From Oscillospiraceae bacterium (GTDB taxonomy: Bacteria; Bacillota; Clostridia; Oscillospirales; Ruminococcaceae), in assembly GCA_022793675.1 (NCBI GenBank), contig JAAWDH010000025.1, positions 33,039-97,038 on the forward strand: DNA of 64,000 nucleotides. The letters are read 5' to 3'. This document shows, piece by piece, positions 60,579-64,000 of the stretch. Every line of letters starts with the position of its first letter. Position 1 is the stretch's first letter. Below the pieces are notes generated by a model. That model searched no databases and was not told the DNA's origin. It was given only the letters and a program-made list of their open reading frames with translations. The position numbers and the translations under genes were made by a program.

Positions 60579-62249
60579 TTATTGATAGGAAAAACCGCCG
60601 GAAGGTTTCAGCTTAAAGCGCTTAGTTTCCGCTTCAAGCAGACGAACTTGCTCAAACAGCTCGGTGCTGACCGCCGCCGACTCCTCGCTGCTGGCGGTAT
60701 TGGTCTGCACCACCGACGAAATCTGCCCAACGCCCTCAGTAACTTCAGCGATAGACTGGGCCTCGGTCTGCACCGCTTTGGCAATTGTGCTGATTGCGCT
60801 GTTAGACTGCATGACCAGGTTCATCGTCTTTTGCAGGGTGTCCGAAACTTCATCCACGATTTTGCTGCCGCGGGCCGTAGCCTGCATTGCGTTTTCAATC
60901 ATTTCCTTGGTCGCTTTGGCGGCCTGGTCAGACTGGGTGGCAAGGCCGCGCACCTCGCCGGATACCACGGCAAACCCCTTGCCGGCCTCGCCAGCGTGAG
61001 CGGCCTCTACCGCCGCGTTCAGGGCAAGGATGTCGGTCTGGAAGGCGATATTTTCAATGGTAGCGATAATCTTTCCGATCTCCTGGGAGGCAGCGGTGAT
61101 ATCCTTCATCGCTGCAACCATCTCTTCCATCTGCCGGCTGCTGATGGTGACCTGCTCGCCGGTCAGGCGGGCGTTTTCCTGGGCCTCTGCGGCAACCTTC
61201 ACATTCTGCGCAGCGCTCTTGGAAAGGCTCCCTAGAGAAGCGTAAAGCTCATCCACCGCGCTGGCCTGCTCGGTAGCGCCCTGCGCCAGCGCCTGGGCGC
61301 TGTTGGAAAGCTGCTCGGCATCGCCGGAGACACGCTGTTCGGCCTGGTTGATATGATCCAGCACCCTGGACATATTAGCAGTAAAGCTGTTGATTGAGGT
61401 TTCGATAGACTGAAAATCCCCCACATAAGGCGCCGACGTTCCAATATTGAAATTACCCGCTGAAAACTGAGCCATAATGCGATTGATATCTTCAACATAG
61501 GTAGAAATCCGCTTCATAGAGTTCTCAAGCGTCGAAGCCAGTTCTCCCAACTCGTTATCAGCGCTATAATTCAGCTCCAGTTCCAGCTTCCCCTGCTGCA
61601 GTGGCTCGCTTTTTTGGGTAATCACCAAGATAGGTTTAATGACAGCGCTCATCACATAAAGCACCAGGCTGATCAGGCAGATCAGCGACAAAGAAAGCCC
61701 CGCAATTGAGGTAGCGTGCATAATCATGATAGTCCTAGCCTGGAGGGCGGCGCTTTCATCGCTTAGCACTGTCCCGCGCTCCACCACTTCATCCAGCATC
61801 CCCACCAAGGTGTTGATATTGGTCTGTACAGTCTGATGATAAAAATGCTGGGCTTCGGCAGGATTTACCGCCATTGTAGAAAGCACCTGGCTTGCCGATT
61901 CATGGATTTCCTTATGTAGCGGCTCCAGCCTGCTGCGGAGATCCAAAATTACTGCGTCTGCGGTACCTGCCTCGCCATACAGCCACTGCCCCAGCACGCA
62001 GGTTGTGGGATCAATGCTGCCAGTAAATTCGGCATCGGTATATAGGGCGTTGCTCAAGCCGGTTGACCACTTATAATGGGCTGCTTCAGCCCGCTGGGCA
62101 CGGTCAAGCAGAGTTGTAGCTTGGTTTGCAGCTTCCTGGGCGTGATCCAGCCGGATAATATTCACCGTCATCATCACGCTGAACAGCAATACGGAAATCA
62201 AGGCGGCGGCCACCCGATAGCCGACCATTTTCTTGATACTTTTGCGCAT
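60579..62249 (-). CDS. methyl-accepting chemotaxis protein with extracytoplasmic CZB-like domain
   Basis: A 556-residue chemoreceptor. TM1 is VGYRVAAALISVLLFSVMMTVNII and TM2 is MHATSIAGLSLSLICLISLVLYV. Between them, HYKWSTGL, CVLGQWLYG and LHKEIHESA match the His/Cys/His pattern of CZB zinc-binding domains, normally cytoplasmic. A HAMP domain and the signalling hairpin (ENIAFQTDILALNAAVEAAHAGEAGKGFAVVSGEVRGLA) follow. The usual C-terminal methylesterase pentapeptide is absent. The ATG at 62249 is chosen for spacing from GAAAGAAGAG; an in-frame start at 62285 is judged spurious. No other chemotaxis gene is present. Confidence 0.93.
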   Translation of the reverse strand: MRKSIKKMVGYRVAAALISVLLFSVMMTVNIIRLDHAQEAANQATTLLDRAQRAEAAHYKWSTGLSNALYTDAEFTGSIDPTTCVLGQWLYGEAGTADAVILDLRSRLEPLHKEIHESASQVLSTMAVNPAEAQHFYHQTVQTNINTLVGMLDEVVERGTVLSDESAALQARTIMIMHATSIAGLSLSLICLISLVLYVMSAVIKPILVITQKSEPLQQGKLELELNYSADNELGELASTLENSMKRISTYVEDINRIMAQFSAGNFNIGTSAPYVGDFQSIETSINSFTANMSRVLDHINQAEQRVSGDAEQLSNSAQALAQGATEQASAVDELYASLGSLSKSAAQNVKVAAEAQENARLTGEQVTISSRQMEEMVAAMKDITAASQEIGKIIATIENIAFQTDILALNAAVEAAHAGEAGKGFAVVSGEVRGLATQSDQAAKATKEMIENAMQATARGSKIVDEVSDTLQKTMNLVMQSNSAISTIAKAVQTEAQSIAEVTEGVGQISSVVQTNTASSEESAAVSTELFEQVRLLEAETKRFKLKPSGGFSYQ

Positions 62250-62375
62250 AAACACTCTTCTTTCTATAAGTTTTAAATGGCACAAAATTCCTGTCCGACA
62301 GCCCTGGAAGGGTGTTCAGAGAAGGGAAAGGCTTTCTGCAGGCAGGAGAAAGGCCAGCGCCAATGTACCATTCTC

Positions 62376-62404
62376 AGTATAACACAGTTCGGCAGCAGTT
62401 TCAA
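62376..62404 (-). promoter_or_regulatory. chemoreceptor gene promoter
   Basis: On the minus strand TTGAAA (62404-62399), 17 bp and TATACT (62381-62376), giving a leader of about 120 nt. It is a vegetative-type promoter rather than a motility sigma (sigma-D) one. Confidence 0.7.
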
Positions 62405-62434
62405 CTGTTTCTTGAAATTTTGCTGCAAAAATCT

Positions 62435-63580
62435 TCAACGGCCCTTCTCCGCCGCCCGCCATAGCCGGAAGAGGTCGCCGGCGGCGGCGCGCAGGGAGGC
62501 AAGGCTGTCTTTCCGGCTGATGGAAAAATCGACTGGGCGGCGGCTGATGCTTTGGATAGCCGTGACGCCGCGGCCATAGGCTTCATCGGCCCCTTTGCCG
62601 ACATCGCCCACGATAGCAACAACAGGGATACCCATAGCGGCAGCGCGCTCTGCCACGCCGATGACCGCTTTGCCGTGCAGACTTTGGCTGTCCAGCCGCC
62701 CTTCACCAGTGATAACAAGGTCCGCCCCGACGGCCAGCTCCTCAAATTTAACCTGGTCCAGCACCGCCTGGATCCCAGGCCGCAGCTGCCCTTTAAGGAA
62801 GGCTGCCACGCCAGCGCCCATACCGCCAGCAGCCCCCGCTCCAGGGAGGGTTTTAGTTTGGATGCCCAAATCCCGTTCCAGCACCTCTGCCAGATGGCAA
62901 AGCCCTGCGTCCAACCGCTCGACCATGGCGGCATCAGCGCCTTTTTGGGGGGCAAAAACCGCCGCCGCCCCCTCTGGCCCGCAAAGCGGGTTGTCGATAT
63001 CGCAAATAGCCGTAAAGCGGATGCCGCAGAGCAACGGTTCCAAATTGTGGAGGGAACCGGCGGAAATAGCGGCAATATCTTTCAGCCTGCCGCCAGTGGG
63101 AACGAAGCTTTCTCCCGCCGCATCCAGAAAGCGATAGCCAAGTGCCGCTGCCATGCCTGCGCCGCCGTCGTTGGTGCAGCTGCCTCCAAGCCCTAACAGA
63201 ATATGAGTGCAGCCGTCCAAAATTGCCTGGCGGATGGCCTCCCCCACCCCGTAAGTGGAAGCAAGTTCCGGATTTTCTCGGCCCTCGGCCTGTGAAAGGC
63301 CGGCAAACATCGCCATTTCCAGCACGGCCTCTTCGCCAAAACGGCCATAGTACCCCAAAACTGGCTCGCCGAAAGGCCCGTGGGCTTTCACAGAAACTTT
63401 TTCCCCCGGAACCGCCGCCAAAAAACAGTCGACTGTCCCTTCCCCGCCGTCGGCTACTGGGACAGCTAGGACATCGGTGCCGGGGAAAAACCGAAGCGCT
63501 TCTTCTTTTACAACCTGGCAAATCTGTGCAGAGGAAAGGGTCCCTTTAAATGAATCAGGGATAATGACACACTTTTTCAT
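62435..63580 (-). CDS. glycerate kinase, type 2
   Basis: ATP-dependent phosphorylation of D-glycerate. The 381-residue protein begins KKCVIIPDSFKGTLSSAQI and has VPVADGGEGTVDCFL and LLGLGGSCTNDGGAGMAAALGYRFLD, signatures of the GarK/GlxK family that makes 2-phosphoglycerate. The ATG follows AAAGGAG. It could handle glycerate from serine or sugar-acid breakdown, and lies two units away from serine dehydratase. Confidence 0.94.
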   Translation of the reverse strand: MKKCVIIPDSFKGTLSSAQICQVVKEEALRFFPGTDVLAVPVADGGEGTVDCFLAAVPGEKVSVKAHGPFGEPVLGYYGRFGEEAVLEMAMFAGLSQAEGRENPELASTYGVGEAIRQAILDGCTHILLGLGGSCTNDGGAGMAAALGYRFLDAAGESFVPTGGRLKDIAAISAGSLHNLEPLLCGIRFTAICDIDNPLCGPEGAAAVFAPQKGADAAMVERLDAGLCHLAEVLERDLGIQTKTLPGAGAAGGMGAGVAAFLKGQLRPGIQAVLDQVKFEELAVGADLVITGEGRLDSQSLHGKAVIGVAERAAAMGIPVVAIVGDVGKGADEAYGRGVTAIQSISRRPVDFSISRKDSLASLRAAAGDLFRLWRAAEKGR

Positions 63581-63612
63581 AAGTAGCTCCTTTATTTTTT
63601 CATCATATAGAA

Positions 63613-63621
63613 ATTATAGCA
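63613..63621 (-). promoter_or_regulatory. extended -10 promoter of glycerate kinase gene
   Basis: On the minus strand TGCTATAAT, an extended -10 with a perfect TATAAT, about 33 bp before the gene. The -35 is poor, as is usual for extended -10 promoters. Confidence 0.55.
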
Positions 63622-63645
63622 CAGATTGACCCAAAACACTAGGGG

Positions 63646-64000
63646 ATACCGACGCAGCAAGCGTATAAATCTGTGCCGACAAGTACCCCGACGATTAAAA
63701 GTCTTTGAGCTTAGCTTTGCTAAGCTCAAGTCTGTCGAAAAATGGTTTAGCGTAAAAATGAAGGATTTTACTTCTTATGCCCGAACAACTCACTGGGTTG
63801 TTCGGAGTGGTGAGGGCTAGGTTTCTGTCGTATTATGGAGCTACGCTCCATACGAAAACCCCTTAAGAGGGTTTTCGAGCTATCCTGCTCTTTTTTTGGA
63901 AAGGGATTTCGCCCTCTGAGGAGGGCGACCAGGGCGCTGCCCTGGACCCGCTCAAGGGGCGCGCCCCTTGAGAATCCCAATCCTTGGCAATCTTAGGAAA
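63646..64000 (-). repeat. long multi-hairpin dispersed repeat joined to the short 3'-end module (runs to the window edge)
   Basis: Reading on the minus strand from the window edge: 63951-63972 (22-nt perfect palindrome CTCAAGGGGCG/CGCCCCTTGAG), CCAGGGC/GCCCTGG (63929-63945), CGCCCTC/GAGGGCG (63910-63927), CGAAAACCC/GGGTTTTCG (63853-63877), ATGGAGC/GCTCCAT (63835-63851), CCGAACAAC/GTTGTTCGG (63781-63805), TTGAGCTTAGC/GCTAAGCTCAA (63705-63729), then AAAGACTTTTAATCG and TTGCTGCGTCGG. It pairs in reverse with 55728-56003 and ends in the same short module as the copies after ftsW and rex. Upstream of 63646 only the glycerate kinase promoter region is present. No gene lies in 63581-64000. Confidence 0.85.

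Overview
The window looks like a chromosomal segment of an anaerobic Firmicute of class Clostridia, probably an Oscillospirales/Ruminococcaceae-type gut bacterium. This rests on strong AGGAGG-type ribosome binding sites, textbook TTGACA-17-TATAAT promoters, a Gram-positive division/cell-wall (dcw) cluster opening with mraZ, a meso-diaminopimelate-type MurE (DNPR motif), a Spo0A DNA-binding domain, a T-box riboswitch, Rex, oxygen-labile Fe-S enzymes (IlvD, class I fumarase alpha, iron-sulfur L-serine dehydratase) and an Lpl-type sugar ABC system. The genus cannot be fixed from the sequence. No phage, transposase, rRNA or CRISPR was seen.

Layout. 1-7.3 kb (minus strand): ilvD, fumarase alpha, a radical SAM protein, an amidohydrolase and asnB. 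7.4-23.1 kb (minus): the dcw cluster, read from a consensus promoter as mraZ-rsmH-ftsL-pbp(PASTA)-murE-murF-[degenerate mraY]-ftsW-murG-murA-divIB-ftsZ. The mraY slot holds a MraY-like protein lacking its catalytic residues, and murD is absent. 23.3-31 kb: a bPH2 (YdbS/YdbT-like) pair, MazG-like and stand-alone Spo0A-C genes, mscL, a four-gene ECF-sigma operon with an anti-sigma factor and a protein ending in 20-residue repeats, and pcp. 31-38.6 kb: a lipoprotein/permease/permease sugar ABC operon converging on a membrane-bound AraC regulator, then mgtC. 38.6-43.4 kb: a PHP hydrolase followed by a small accessory stretch (orphan protein, cupin, decayed phosphatase gene), a Trp T-box controlling a type-2 trpB, and a nucleotidyltransferase-fold gene. 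43.4-46.5 kb: yigZ, rpmE, and an MFS exporter with its TetR repressor and three matching operators. 46.6-53.4 kb (plus): purB, an FMN reductase, a YbhJ-like aconitase, isocitrate dehydrogenase, rex and tRNA-Pro. 53.4-63.6 kb: a glycosyltransferase, two GNAT enzymes, an orphan gene, the ACT-DUF711-sdaAB-sdaAA serine operon, a CZB chemoreceptor and glycerate kinase.

The most unusual signal is a family of dispersed, structured, non-coding repeats. At least eight copies, complete or partial, sit just after stop codons, nearly all in the sense orientation. They share a 3' module (AAAGACTTTT, then a TCGCCAGGGT-like block, then CTGCGTCG) and carry variable hairpin modules. Two long copies (55.7-56.0 kb and 63.7-64.0 kb) show several paired, compensatory changes in their stems while loops stay constant. 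This points to selection on structure: either 3'-UTR RNA elements or a folded mobile repeat. The second notable feature is the MraY pseudo-enzyme in the dcw cluster.
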